A stretch of DNA of 64,000 nucleotides, taken from the NCBI GenBank assembly GCA_036172665.1, contig JAYKNF010000013.1:4216001-4280000 (forward strand). The letters run 5' to 3'. Source of the DNA: Prosopocoilus inquinatus (lineage: Eukaryota; Arthropoda; Insecta; Coleoptera; Lucanidae). Below, one piece after another: positions 21,309-34,638 of this stretch. A model generated the notes under the pieces. That model had not been told where the DNA came from. It searched no databases and was given only the letters and a program-made list of their open reading frames with translations. The position numbers were made by a program, and so were the translations under genes. Positions within the stretch are counted from its first letter, which is position 1, and every line of letters begins with the position of its first letter.

Positions 21309-22888
21309 TTGAATTTGCCGCCGCGTAAAAGATGGGATCGACGAGGGTTGGTTGGCAACTATCGCACGACACGCGCAGTAAGGAAACCTTGACACTTGAC
21401 ATATGTAATATTATATATCTGTACGGCCAGTCGTGGGGCCGGAGCACCGGTGGTCGGAAGGGAGGGGGGGCGTACTGCCTATCGACAGTGATCTAACCTG
21501 AAAGCGACGCGCGAACTCTTTCGCGTGTGTCGTGTTACGCCGGCAGTCGGCCCGGCGGCGGAGAGAGTACGTACGCCGCCGGTCGAACGTGACCTAATCT
21601 AAAGCCGCCGACGCGATCTCTTTCGCCGCGCGGACGCGTTCGAACATAATTTCGACCGTACATATTACGTAAATAGATGAATAAAGGAGGCTTTGGATGT
21701 TCGTTTGTGATTAAAAAAAAATGCGAGCGCGGGGAGGTCGATTCGTTCGCTCTCCGGCCGGCAATTAAAGCGGGAAATTTAAGGGAAAAAATTGAAAAAA
21801 ATCGATAAAAATTTTAAAAAATTAAAAATTAAGAGAACGGAAAAATTGAACAAATTGGGGAAAAATATTCAAAATTTCGGGGGGAAATTTAAAAAAATCG
21901 AGAAAAATCGACAAGAATTCTAAAAATTAGGGAAACGGATTTCTTAAGTTTCCCAACTTTTTTAAAACATTTCATCACTTCTTACATTTTCCTTCACTTT
22001 TTTTCGAAAATTGTTCAAGGTCAACCCAACCGACGCCAACCCAAGCGAGGCCAACCCAGACGGCGAAAGAAAATTTAAAAATTAGAACGGAAAAATTGAA
22101 AAAATTGGGGAAAAATATTCAAAATTTCGGGAAAAAATTGAAAAAATCGAAAAAAATAGGAAAAAATTCTAAGAATAGAGGAAGCCGATTATTGACGTTT
22201 TACAACTTTTTTAAAACATTTTTCCTCACTTTCTCTTACATATTCCTTAACTCTTTTTTTTTTTTTTAATTGTACAAGGTCAACTCAAACGGCGCCAACC
22301 CAAGCGAGGCCAACCCAGATGACAGAAAAATTTTATTTTAAAGAAAACGAAATAATTTAAAGAATTAGGGAAAAATGTAGTAAATTTCGAGAAAAAATTG
22401 AAAAAAATCGAAAAAAAATGGAAAAAATTCTAAAAATTAAGGAAACCTATTTCTCAAGTTTTCCAACAATTTTTCTCACTTTTTCTTAAACTTTCCTTCC
22501 CTTTCTGTTCTAAAATTGTTCAAGGTGAACCCAACCGACGCCAACCCAAGCGAGGCCAACCCAGACGGCGAAAAAAAATTTATAAATTAGGAGAACGGAA
22601 AAATTGAAAAAATTGGGGAAAAATACTCAAAATTTCGAAAATTAGAAAAATCAATTCTTAAAGTTTTCCAACATTCTTCCAAGTCCCTAGGTGCCGCGAG
22701 CCCCCAAAGGCTAGCGGCCCAAACAGCGCGCAGCGCTCTCACCTCTTCCGTCCAAACGAAACCTCCGTCTATACAAAGCCTCTGTCCACACAAGCCTCTG
22801 TTCATACCCACAAGTGGGCGGAGCGTAGCGGATCCCACTTGTCATATATAAGAAAAGAAACTCGGAAAAGTGTACTTAAGGGGTTCCT
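20968..22888 (+). repeat. Long linker L2 (1,921 bp)
   Basis: Same layout and length as L1 and close to identical with L3. AATAAA at 21680, plus-strand TATA-like box at 22845. Confidence 0.95.
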
Positions 22889-23919
22889 ATGGCGCCGCAA
22901 TGATCGAAATCGGTCGCGTAGAACGTAAACCCGGGTTGTCGCGTATCAAACGAAAGGTCTCGCCGAGCGGCGACGGAAAATCGCGTCGGTTCGATTTTTC
23001 GATCGAAGATGGCGCTGCAATGATCGAAATCGGACGCGTCGAACGTAAACCCGGATTGTCGCGTATCAAACGAAAGGTCTCGCCGAGCGGCGACGGAAAA
23101 TCGCGTCGGTTCGATTTTTCGATCGAAGATGGCGCTGCAATGATCGAAACTGGACGCGTCGAACGTAAACCCGGGTTGTCGCGCATCAAACGAAGGGTCT
23201 CGCCGAGCGGCGACGGAAAATCGCGTCGGTTCGATTTTTCGATCGAAGATGGCGCTGCAATGATCGAAATCGGACGCGTTGAACGTAAACCCGGGTTGTC
23301 GCGTATCAAACGAAAGGTCTCGCCGAGCGGCGACGGAAAATCGCGTCGGTTCGATTTTTCGATCGAAGATGGCGCTGCAATGATCGAAATCGGACGCGTC
23401 GAACGTAAACCCGGGTTGTCGCATATCAAACGAAAGGTCTCGCCGAGCGGCGACGGAAAATCGCGTCGGTTCGATTTTTCGATCGAAGATGGCGCTGCAA
23501 TGATCGAAATCGAACGCGTCGAACGTAAACCCGGATTGTCGCGTATCAAACGAAAGGTCTCGCCGAGCGGCGACGGAAAATCGCGTCGGTTCGATTTCTC
23601 GATCGAAGATGGCGCTGCAATGATCGAAATCGGACGCGTCGAACGTAAACCCGGGTTGTCGCATATCAAACGAAAGGTCTCGCCGAGCGGCGACGGAAAA
23701 TCGCGTCGGTTCGATTTTTCGATCGAAGATGGCGCTGCAATGATCGAAATCGGACGCGTCGAACGTAAACCCGGGTTGTCGCGTATCAAACGAAAGGTCT
23801 CGCCGAGCGGCGACGGAAAATCGCGTCGGTTCGATTTTTCGATCGAAGATGGCGCTGCAATGATCGAAATCGGACGCGTCGAACGTAAACCCGGATTGTC
23901 GCCTATCAAACGAAAGGTC
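22889..23919 (+). repeat. Satellite array A12, 8 units with partial ends
   Basis: Same order as A16 and A23. CGAAGGGTC near 23193 and GCGTTGAACG near 23276 are shared markers. Confidence 0.97.
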
Positions 23920-24198
23920 TAAATCGATCGCGTCGAATTCTTTCCGACGTAGAAGAAAGTAGCTTTACGAACGTAACGTTTACCACACGGCGAGAGATAT
24001 ACGGGGTGATATCGAAAATGTGACACGAACGCGTGTGTAACAGTGAAAAAGTGTTTCCACTGAAAAAAAGTAAGTGTTAAAAACAACTGAAAACCTCCAA
24101 ATTCCATTTCTCCGATGTTACTCCGGTAATCGGAAAAAAGGTTATAAGACGATCGCGGCGGCGGCGGCGGCGTCGTTTTGCCGGTTAAATTCTTCACG
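23920..24198 (+). repeat. Short linker S9
   Basis: 279 bp. Subtype GAAAATGTGACACG with CCTCCAAATTCC, as S12 and S17. Confidence 0.96.
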
Positions 24199-25311
24199 AA
24201 ACCCGGGTTGTCGCGTATCAAACGAAAGGTCTCGCCGAGCGGCGACGGAAAATCGCGTCGGTTCGATTTTTCGATCGAAGATGGCGCTGCAATGATCGAA
24301 ATCGAACGCGTCGAACGTAAACCCGGATTGTCGCGTATCAAACGAAAGGTCTCGCCGAGCGGCGACGGAAAATCGCGTCGGTTCTATTTTTCGATCGAAG
24401 ATGGCGCTGCAATGATCGAAACTGGACGCGTCGAACGTAAACCCGGGTTGTCGCGCATCAAACGAAAGGTCTCGCCGAGCGGCGACGGAAAATCGCGTCG
24501 GTTCGATTTTTCGATTGAAGATGGCGCTGCAGTGATCGAAAGTGTACGCATCGAACGTAAACCCGGGTTGTCGCGCATCAAACGAAAGGTCTCGCCGAGC
24601 GGCGACGGAAAATCGCGTCGGTTCGATTTTTCGATCGAAGATGGCGCTGCAATTATCGAAACTGGACGCGTCGAACGTAAACCCGGGTTGTCGCGCATCA
24701 AACGAAAGGTCTCGCCGAGCGGCGACGGAAAATGGCGTCGGTTCGATTTTTCGATCGAAGATGGCGCTGCAATGATCGAAATCGGACGCGTCGAACGTAA
24801 ACACGGGTTGTCGCGTATCAAACGAAAGGTCTCGCCGAGCGGCGACGGAAAATCGCGTCGGTTCGATTTTCCGATCGAAGATGGCGCTGCAATGATCGAT
24901 ATCGGACGCGTCGAACGTAAACCCGGGTTGTCGCGTATCAAACGAAAGGTCTCGCCGAGCGGCGACGGAAAATCGCGTCGGTTCGATTTTTCGATCGAAG
25001 ATGGCGCTGCAATGATCGAAATCGAACGCGTCGAACGTAAACCCGGGTTGTCGCATATCAAACGAAAGGTCTCGCCGAGCGGCGACGGAAAATCGCGTCG
25101 GTTCGATTTTTCGATCGAAGATGGCGCTGCAATGATCGAAATCGGACGCGTCGAACGTAAACCCGGATTGTCACGTATCAAACGAAAGGTCTCGCCGATC
25201 GGCGACGGAAAGTCGCGTCGGTTCGATTTTTCGATCGAACATGGCGCTGCAATGATCGAAATCGGACGCGTCGAACGTAAACCCGGATTGTCGCCTATCA
25301 AACGAAAGGTC
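24199..25311 (+). repeat. Satellite array A13, 9 units + 33 bp
   Basis: Markers GAAAGTGTACG near 24538, AAACACGGG near 24799, GATTTTCCGATC near 24865 and CCGATCGGCG near 25196, all shared with A17 and A24. Confidence 0.97.
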
Positions 25312-25590
25312 TAAATCGATCGCGTCGAATTCTTTCCGACGTAGAAGAAAGTAGCTTTACGAACGTAACGTTTACCACACGGCGAGAGATATACGGGGTG
25401 ATATCGAGAATGTGACACGAACGCGTGTGTAACAGTGAAAAAGTGTTTCCACTGAAAAAAAGTAAGTGTTAAAAACAAATGAAAACCTCCAAATTCCATT
25501 TCTCCGATGTTACTCCGGTAATCGGAAAAAAGGTTATAAGACGATCGCGGCGGCGGCGGTGGCGTCGTTTTGCCGGTTAAATTCTTCACG
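25312..25590 (+). repeat. Short linker S10
   Basis: 279 bp. Subtype GAGAATGTGACACG with AACAAATG, as S13 and S18; private GGTGGCGTCG near 25558. Confidence 0.96.
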
Positions 25591-28263
25591 AAACCCGGGT
25601 TGTCGCGTATCAAACGAAAGGTCTCGCCGAGCGGCGACGGAAAATCGCGTCGGTTCGATTTTTCGATCGAAGATGGCGCTGCAATGATCGAAATCGGACG
25701 CGTCGAACGTAAACCCGGATTGTCGCGTATCAAACGAAAGGTCTCGCCGAGCGGCGACGGAAAATCGCGTCGGTTCGATTTTTCGATCGAAGATGGCGCT
25801 GCAATGATCGAAACTGGACGCGTCGAACGTAAACCCGGGTTGTCGCGCATCAAACGAAGGGTCTCGCCGAGCGGCGACGGAAAATCGCGTCGGTTCGATT
25901 TTTCGATCGAAGATGGCGCTGCAATGATCGAAATCGGACGCGTCGAACGTAAACCCGGATTGTCGCATATCAAACGAAAGGTCTCGCCGAGCGGCGACGG
26001 AAAATCGCGTCGGTTCGATTTTTCGATCGAAGATGGCGCTGCAATGATCGAAATCGGACGCGTCGAACGTAAACCCGGGTTGTCGCGTATCAAACGAAAG
26101 GTCTCGCCGAGCGGCGACGGAAAATCGCGTCGGTTCGATTTTTCGATCGAAGATGGCGCTGCAATGATCGAAATCGAACGCGTCGAACGTAAACCCGGAT
26201 TGTCGCGTATCAAACGAAAGGTCTCGCCGAGCGGCGACGGAAAATCGCGTCGGTTCTATATTTCGATCGAAGATGGCGCTGCAATGATCGAAACTGGACG
26301 CGTCGAACGTAAACCCGGGTTGTCGCGCATCAAACGAAAGGTCTCGCCGAGCGGCGACGGAAAATCGCGTCGGTTCGATTTTTCGATCGAAGATGGCGCT
26401 GCAGTGATCGAAACTGTACGCATCGAACGTAAACCCGGGTTGTCGCGCATCAAACGAAAGGTCTCGCCGAGCGGCGACGGAAAATCGCGTCGGTTCGATT
26501 TTTCGATGGAAGATGGCGCTGCAATTATCGAAACTGGACGCGTCGAACGTAAACCCGGGTTGTCGCGCGTCAAACGAAAGGTCTCGCCGAGCGGCGACGG
26601 AAAATGGCGTCGGTTCAATTTTTCGATCGAAGATGGCGCTGCAATGATCGAAATCGGACGCGTCGAACGTAAACCCGGGTTGTCGCGTATCAAACGAAAG
26701 GTCTCGCCGAGCGGCGACGGAAAATGGCGTCGGTTCGATTTTTCGATCGAAGATGGCGCTGCAATGATCGATATCGGACGCGTCGAACGTAAACCCGGGT
26801 TGTCGCGTATCAAACGAAAGGTCTCGCCGAGCGGCGACGGAAAATCGCGTCGGTTCGATTTTTCGATCGAAGATGGCGCTGCAATGATCGAAACTGGACG
26901 CGTCGAACGTAAACCCGGGTTGTCGCGCATCAAACGAAAGGTCTCGCCGTGCGGCGACGGAAAATCGCGTCGGTTCGATTTTTCGATCGAAGATGGCGCT
27001 GCAATGATCGAAACTGGACGCGTCGAACGTAAACCCGGGTTGTCGCGCATCAAACGAAAGGTCTCGCCGAGCGGCGACGGAAAATCGCGTCGGTTCGATT
27101 TTTCGATCGAAGATGGCGTTGCAATGATCGAAATCGGACGCGTCGAACGTAAACCCGGGTTGTCGCATATCAAACGAAAGGTCTCGCCGAGCGGTGACGG
27201 AAAATCGCGTCGGTTCGATTTTTCGATCGAACATGGCGCTGCAATGATCGAAATCGAACGCGTCGAACGTAAACCCGGATTGTCGCGTATCAAACGAAAG
27301 GTCTCGCCGAGCGGCGACGGAAAATCGCGTCGGTTCGATTTTTCGATCGAAGATGGCGCTGCAATGATCGAAATCGGACGCGTCGAACGTAAACCCGGGT
27401 TGTCGCGCATAAAACGAAAGGTCTCGCCGAGCGGCGACGGAAAATCGCGTCGGTTCGATTTTTCGATCGAAGATGGCGCTGCAATGATCGAAATCGGACG
27501 CGTCGAACGTAAACCCGGGTTGTCGCGCATCAAACGAAAGGTCTCGCCGAGCGGCGACGGAAAATCGCGTCGGTTCGATTTTTCGATCGAAGATGGCGCT
27601 GCAATTATCGAAACTGGACGCGTCGAACGTAAACCCGGGTTGTCGCGCATCAAACGAAAGGTCTCACCGAGCGGCGACGGAAAATGGCGTCGGTTCGATT
27701 TTTCGATCGAAGATGGCGCTGCAATGATCGAAATCGGACGCGTCGAACGTAAACCCGGGTTGTCGCGTATCAAACGAAAGGTCTCGCCGAGCGGCGACGG
27801 AAAATCGCGTCGGTTCGATTTTTCGATCGAAGATGGCGCTGCAATGATCGATATCGGACGCGTCGAACGTAAACCCGGGTTGTCGCGTATCAAACGAAAG
27901 GTCTCGCCGAGCGGCGACGGAAAATCGCGTCGGTTCGATTTTTCGATCGAAGATGGCGCTGCAATGATCGAAATCGAACGCGTCGAACGTAAACCCGGGT
28001 TGTCGCATATCAAACGAAAGGTCTCGCCGAGCGGCGACGGAAAATCGCGTCGGTTCGATTTTTCGAGCGAAGATGGCGCTGCAATGATCGAAATCGGACG
28101 CGTCGAACGTAAACCCGGATTGTCGCGTATCAAACGAAAGGTCTCGCCGAGCGGCGACGGAAAGTCTCGTCGGTTCGATTTTTCGATCGAACATGGCGCT
28201 GCAATGATCGAAATCGGACGCGTCGAACGTAAACCCGGATTGTCGCCTATCAAAGGAAAGGTC
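25591..28263 (+). repeat. Satellite array A14, 22 units + 33 bp (chimeric)
   Basis: The first three units match the start of A18 and the rest match A10. The join lies between about 25943 and 25967, at the edge of the 9,048-bp tandem duplication. The plus frame is open over 898 codons. Confidence 0.97.
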
Positions 28264-28542
28264 TAAATCGATCGCGTCGAATTCTTTCCGACGTAGAAGA
28301 AAGTAGCTTTACGAACGTAACGTTTACCACACGGCGAGAGATATACGGGGTGATATCGAGAATGTGACCCGAACGCGTGTGTAACAGTGAAAAAGTGTTT
28401 CCACTGAAAAAAAGTAAGTGTTAAAAACAACTGAAAACCTCCAAATTCCATTTCTCCGATGTTACTCCGGTAATCGGAAAAAAGGTTATAAGACGATCGC
28501 GGCGGCGGCGGCGGTGTCGTTTTGCCGGTTAAATTCTTCACG
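28264..28542 (+). repeat. Short linker S11
   Basis: 279 bp, counterpart of S8. Confidence 0.96.
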
Positions 28543-30015
28543 AAACTCGGGTTGTCGCGTATCAAACGAAAGGTCTCGCCGAGCGGCGACGGAAAATCGC
28601 GTCGGTTCGATTTTTCGATCGAAGATGGCGCTGCAATGATCGAAATCGAACGCGTCGAACGTAAACCCGGATTGTCGCGTATCAAACGAAAGGTCTCGCC
28701 GAGCGGCGACGGAAAATCGCGTCGGTTCGATTTCTCGATCGAAGATGGCGCTGCAATGATCGAAATCGGACGCGTCGAACGTAAACCCGGGTTGTCGCAT
28801 ATCAAACGAAAGGTCTCGCCGAGCGGCGACGGAAAATCGCGTCGGTTCGATTTTTCGATCGAAGATGGCGCTGCAATGATCGAAATCGAACGCGTCGAAC
28901 GTAAACACGGATTGTCGCGTATCAAACGAAAGGTCTCGCCGAGCGGCGACGGAAAATCGCGTCGGTTCTATTTTTCGATCGAAGATGGCGCTGCAATTAT
29001 CGAAACTGGACGCGTCGAACGTAAACCCGGGTTGTCGCGCATCAAACGAAAGGTCTCGCCGAGCGGCGACGGAAAATGGCGTCGGTTCAATTTTTCGATC
29101 GAAGATGGCGCTGCAATGATCGAAATCGGACGCGTCGAACGTAAACCCGGGTTGTCGCATATCAAACGAAAGGTCTCGCCGAGCGGTGACGGAAAATCGC
29201 GTCGGTTCGATTTTTCGATCGAAGATGGCGCTGCAATGATCGAAACTGGACGCGTCGAACGTAAACCCGGGTTGTCGCGCATCAAACGAAAGGTCTCGCC
29301 GAGCGGCGACGGAAAATCGCGTCGGTTCGATTTTTCGATCGAAGATGGCGCTGCAATGATCGAAATCGGACGCGTCGAACGTAAACCCGGGTTGTCGCGT
29401 ATCAAACGAAAGGTCTCGCCGAGCGGCGACGGAAAATCGCGTCGGTTCGATTTTTCGATCGAAGATGGCGCTGCAATGATCGAAACTGGACGCGTCGAAC
29501 GTAAACCCGGGTTGTCGCGCATCAAACGAAAGGTCTCGCCGAGCGGCGACGGAAAATCGCGTCGGTTCGATTTTTCGATCGAAGATTTCGCTGCAATGAT
29601 CGAAATCGGACGCGTCGAACGTAAACCCGGGTTGTCGCATATCAAACGAAAGGTCTCGCCGAGCGGTGACGGAAAATCGCGTCGGTTCGATTTTTCGATC
29701 GAACATGGCGCTGCAATGATCGAAATCGAACGCGTCGAACGTAAACCCGGATTGTCGCGTATCAAACGAAAGGTCTCGCCGAGCGGCGACGGAAAATCGC
29801 GTCGGTTCGATTTTTCGATCGAAGATGGCGCTGCAATGATCGAAATCGGACGCGTCGAACGTAAACCCGGGTTGTCGCGCATAAAACGAAAGGTCTCGCC
29901 GAGCGGCGACGGAAAATCGCGTCGGTTCGATTTTTCGATCGAAGATGGCGCTGCAATGATCGAAATCGGACGCGTCGAACGTAAACCCGGATTGTCGCCT
30001 ATCAAACGAAAGGTC
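28543..30015 (+). repeat. Satellite array A15, 12 units + 33 bp
   Basis: Copy of A11 at an offset of 9,048, with the GAAGATTTCGC marker near 29583. Confidence 0.97.
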
Positions 30016-30356
30016 TAAATCGATCGCGTCGAATTCTTTCCGACGTAGAAGAAAGTAGCTTTACGAACGTAACGTTTACCACATGGCGAGAGATATACGG
30101 GGTGATATCGAAAATGTGACACGAACGCGTGTGTAACAGTGAAAAAGTGTTTCCACTGAAAAAAAGTAAGTGTTAAAAACAACTGAAAACCTCCAAATTC
30201 CATTTCTCCGATGTTACTCCGGTAATCGGAAAAAAGGTTATAAGACGATCGCGGCGGCGGCGGCGGCGTCGTTTTGCCGGTTAAATTCTTCACGATTTGC
30301 ATTGTGCCGTCGCGTGTACGCTCGACCGAACGCATCGAGATTTTGACGGAGCTCAT
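30015..30356 (-). CDS. Candidate 113-aa linker ORF, L3 copy
   Basis: Same protein as the L2 copy. Coding status uncertain. Confidence 0.25.
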   Translation of the reverse strand: MSSVKISMRSVERTRDGTMQIVKNLTGKTTPPPPPRSSYNLFSDYRSNIGEMEFGGFQLFLTLTFFQWKHFFTVTHAFVSHFRYHPVYLSPCGKRYVRKATFFYVGKNSTRSI

Positions 30357-31936
30357 TTGAATTTGCCGCCGCGTAAAAGATGGGATCGACGAGGGTTGGT
30401 TGGCAACTATCGCACGACACGCGCAGTAAGGAAACCTTGACACTTGACATATGTAATATTATATATCTGTACGGCCAGTCGTGGGGCCGGAGCACCGGTG
30501 GTCGGAAGGGAGGGGGGGCGTACTGCCTATCGACAGTGATCTAACCTGAAAGCGACGCGCGAACTCTTTCGCGTGTGTCGTGTTACGCCGGCAGTCGGCC
30601 CGGCGGCGGAGAGAGTACGTACGCCGCCGGTCGAACGTGACCTAATCTAAAGCCGCCGACGCGATCTCTTTCGCCGCGCGGACGCGTTCGAACATAATTT
30701 CGACCGTACATATTACGTAAATAGATGAATAAAGGAGGCTTTGGATGTTCGTTTGTGATTAAAAAAAAATGCGAGCGCGGGGAGGTCGATTCGTTCGCTC
30801 TCCGGCCGGCAATTAAAGCGGGAAATTTAAGGGAAAAAATTGAAAAAAATCGATAAAAATTTTAAAAAATTAAAAATTAAGAGAACGGAAAAATTGAACA
30901 AATTGGGGAAAAATATTCAAAATTTCGGGGGGAAATTTAAAAAAATCGAGAAAAATCGACAAGAATTCTAAAAATTAGGGAAACGGATTTCTTAAGTTTC
31001 CCAACTTTTTTAAAACATTTCATCACTTCTTACATTTTCCTTCACTTTTTTTCGAAAATTGTTCAAGGTCAACCCAACCGACGCCAACCCAAGCGAGGCC
31101 AACCCAGACGGCGAAAGAAAATTTAAAAATTAGAACGGAAAAATTGAAAAAATTGGGGAAAAATATTCAAAATTTCGGGAAAAAATTGAAAAAATCGAAA
31201 AAAATAGGAAAAAATTCTAAGAATAGAGGAAGCCGATTATTGACGTTTTACAACTTTTTTAAAACATTTTTCCTCACTTTCTCTTACATATTCCTTAACT
31301 CTTTTTTTTTTTTTTAATTGTACAAGGTCAACTCAAACGGCGCCAACCCAAGCGAGGCCAACCCAGATGACAGAAAAATTTTATTTTAAAGAAAACGAAA
31401 TAATTTAAAGAATTAGGGAAAAATGTAGTAAATTTCGAGAAAAAATTGAAAAAAATCGAAAAAAAATGGAAAAAATTCTAAAAATTAAGGAAACCTATTT
31501 CTCAAGTTTTCCAACAATTTTTCTCACTTTTTCTTAAACTTTCCTTCCCTTTCTGTTCTAAAATTGTTCAAGGTGAACCCAACCGACGCCAACCCAAGCG
31601 AGGCCAACCCAGACGGCGAAAAAAAATTTATAAATTAGGAGAACGGAAAAATTGAAAAAATTGGGGAAAAATACTCAAAATTTCGAAAATTAGAAAAATC
31701 AATTCTTAAAGTTTTCCAACATTCTTCCAAGTCCCTAGGTGCCGCGAGCCCCCAAAGGCTAGCGGCCCAAACAGCGCGCAGCGCTCTCACCTCTTCCGTC
31801 CAAACGAAACCTCCGTCTATACAAAGCCTCTGTCCACACAAGCCTCTGTTCATACCCACAAGTGGGCGGAGCGTAGCGGATCCCACTTGTCATATATAAG
31901 AAAAGAAACTCGGAAAAGTGTACTTAAGGGGTTCCT
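30016..31936 (+). repeat. Long linker L3 (1,921 bp)
   Basis: Copy of L2. AATAAA at 30728, plus-strand TATA-like box at 31893. Confidence 0.95.
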
Positions 31937-32967
31937 ATGGCGCCGCAATGATCGAAATCGGTCGCGTAGAACGTAAACCCGGGTTGTCGCGTATCAAACG
32001 AAAGGTCTCGCCGAGCGGCGACGGAAAATCGCGTCGGTTCGATTTTTCGATCGAAGATGGCGCTGCAATGATCGAAATCGGACGCGTCGAACGTAAACCC
32101 GGATTGTCGCGTATCAAACGAAAGGTCTCGCCGAGCGGCGACGGAAAATCGCGTCGGTTCGATTTTTCGATCGAAGATGGCGCTGCAATGATCGAAACTG
32201 GACGCGTCGAACGTAAACCCGGGTTGTCGCGCATCAAACGAAGGGTCTCGCCGAGCGGCGACGGAAAATCGCGTCGGTTCGATTTTTCGATCGAAGATGG
32301 CGCTGCAATGATCGAAATCGGACGCGTTGAACGTAAACCCGGGTTGTCGCGTATCAAACGAAAGGTCTCGCCGAGCGGCGACGGAAAATCGCGTCGGTTC
32401 GATTTTTCGATCGAAGATGGCGCTGCAATGATCGAAATCGGACGCGTCGAACGTAAACCCGGGTTGTCGCATATCAAACGAAAGGTCTCGCCGAGCGGCG
32501 ACGGAAAATCGCGTCGGTTCGATTTTTCGATCGAAGATGGCGCTGCAATGATCGAAATCGAACGCGTCGAACGTAAACCCGGATTGTCGCGTATCAAACG
32601 AAAGGTCTCGCCGAGCGGCGACGGAAAATCGCGTCGGTTCGATTTCTCGATCGAAGATGGCGCTGCAATGATCGAAATCGGACGCGTCGAACGTAAACCC
32701 GGGTTGTCGCATATCAAACGAAAGGTCTCGCCGAGCGGCGACGGAAAATCGCGTCGGTTCGATTTTTCGATCGAAGATGGCGCTGCAATGATCGAAATCG
32801 GACGCGTCGAACGTAAACCCGGGTTGTCGCGTATCAAACGAAAGGTCTCGCCGAGCGGCGACGGAAAATCGCGTCGGTTCGATTTTTCGATCGAAGATGG
32901 CGCTGCAATGATCGAAATCGGACGCGTCGAACGTAAACCCGGATTGTCGCCTATCAAACGAAAGGTC
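31937..32967 (+). repeat. Satellite array A16, 8 units with partial ends
   Basis: Copy of A12. Confidence 0.97.
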
Positions 32968-33246
32968 TAAATCGATCGCGTCGAATTCTTTCCGACGTAG
33001 AAGAAAGTAGCTTTACGAACGTAACGTTTACCACACGGCGAGAGATATACGGGGTGATATCGAAAATGTGACACGAACGCGTGTGTAACAGTGAAAAAGT
33101 GTTTCCACTGAAAAAAAGTAAGTGTTAAAAACAACTGAAAACCTCCAAATTCCATTTCTCCGATGTTACTCCGGTAATCGGAAAAAAGGTTATAAGACGA
33201 TCGCGGCGGCGGCGGCGGCGTCGTTTTGCCGGTTAAATTCTTCACG
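32968..33246 (+). repeat. Short linker S12
   Basis: 279 bp, copy of S9. Confidence 0.96.
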
Positions 33247-34359
33247 AAACCCGGGTTGTCGCGTATCAAACGAAAGGTCTCGCCGAGCGGCGACGGAAAA
33301 TCGCGTCGGTTCGATTTTTCGATCGAAGATGGCGCTGCAATGATCGAAATCGAACGCGTCGAACGTAAACCCGGATTGTCGCGTATCAAACGAAAGGTCT
33401 CGCCGAGCGGCGACGGAAAATCGCGTCGGTTCTATTTTTCGATCGAAGATGGCGCTGCAATGATCGAAACTGGACGCGTCGAACGTAAACCCGGGTTGTC
33501 GCGCATCAAACGAAAGGTCTCGCCGAGCGGCGACGGAAAATCGCGTCGGTTCGATTTTTCGATTGAAGATGGCGCTGCAGTGATCGAAAGTGTACGCATC
33601 GAACGTAAACCCGGGTTGTCGCGCATCAAACGAAAGGTCTCGCCGAGCGGCGACGGAAAATCGCGTCGGTTCGATTTTTCGATCGAAGATGGCGCTGCAA
33701 TTATCGAAACTGGACGCGTCGAACGTAAACCCGGGTTGTCGCGCATCAAACGAAAGGTCTCGCCGAGCGGCGACGGAAAATGGCGTCGGTTCGATTTTTC
33801 GATCGAAGATGGCGCTGCAATGATCGAAATCGGACGCGTCGAACGTAAACACGGGTTGTCGCGTATCAAACGAAAGGTCTCGCCGAGCGGCGACGGAAAA
33901 TCGCGTCGGTTCGATTTTCCGATCGAAGATGGCGCTGCAATGATCGATATCGGACGCGTCGAACGTAAACCCGGGTTGTCGCGTATCAAACGAAAGGTCT
34001 CGCCGAGCGGCGACGGAAAATCGCGTCGGTTCGATTTTTCGATCGAAGATGGCGCTGCAATGATCGAAATCGAACGCGTCGAACGTAAACCCGGGTTGTC
34101 GCATATCAAACGAAAGGTCTCGCCGAGCGGCGACGGAAAATCGCGTCGGTTCGATTTTTCGATCGAAGATGGCGCTGCAATGATCGAAATCGGACGCGTC
34201 GAACGTAAACCCGGATTGTCACGTATCAAACGAAAGGTCTCGCCGATCGGCGACGGAAAGTCGCGTCGGTTCGATTTTTCGATCGAACATGGCGCTGCAA
34301 TGATCGAAATCGGACGCGTCGAACGTAAACCCGGATTGTCGCCTATCAAACGAAAGGTC
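33247..34359 (+). repeat. Satellite array A17, 9 units + 33 bp
   Basis: Copy of A13. Confidence 0.97.
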
Positions 34360-34638
34360 TAAATCGATCGCGTCGAATTCTTTCCGACGTAGAAGAAAGT
34401 AGCTTTACGAACGTAACGTTTACCACACGGCGAGAGATATACGGGGTGATATCGAGAATGTGACACGAACGCGTGTGTAACAGTGAAAAAGTGTTTCCAC
34501 TGAAAAAAAGTAAGTGTTAAAAACAAATGAAAACCTCCAAATTCCATTTCTCCGATGTTACTCCGGTAATCGGAAAAAAGGTTATAAGACGATCGCGGCG
34601 GCGGCGGCGGCGTCGTTTTGCCGGTTAAATTCTTCACG
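34360..34638 (+). repeat. Short linker S13
   Basis: 279 bp, copy of S10 without its GTG change. Confidence 0.96.

Noticed and set aside
25570..28266. Giant 40-residue-repeat protein gene
   Set aside because: Starts are TTG or GTG at the array edge, variants look neutral, and several arrays are broken by TAA or by the 4-bp insertion. Kept only as a testable finding.
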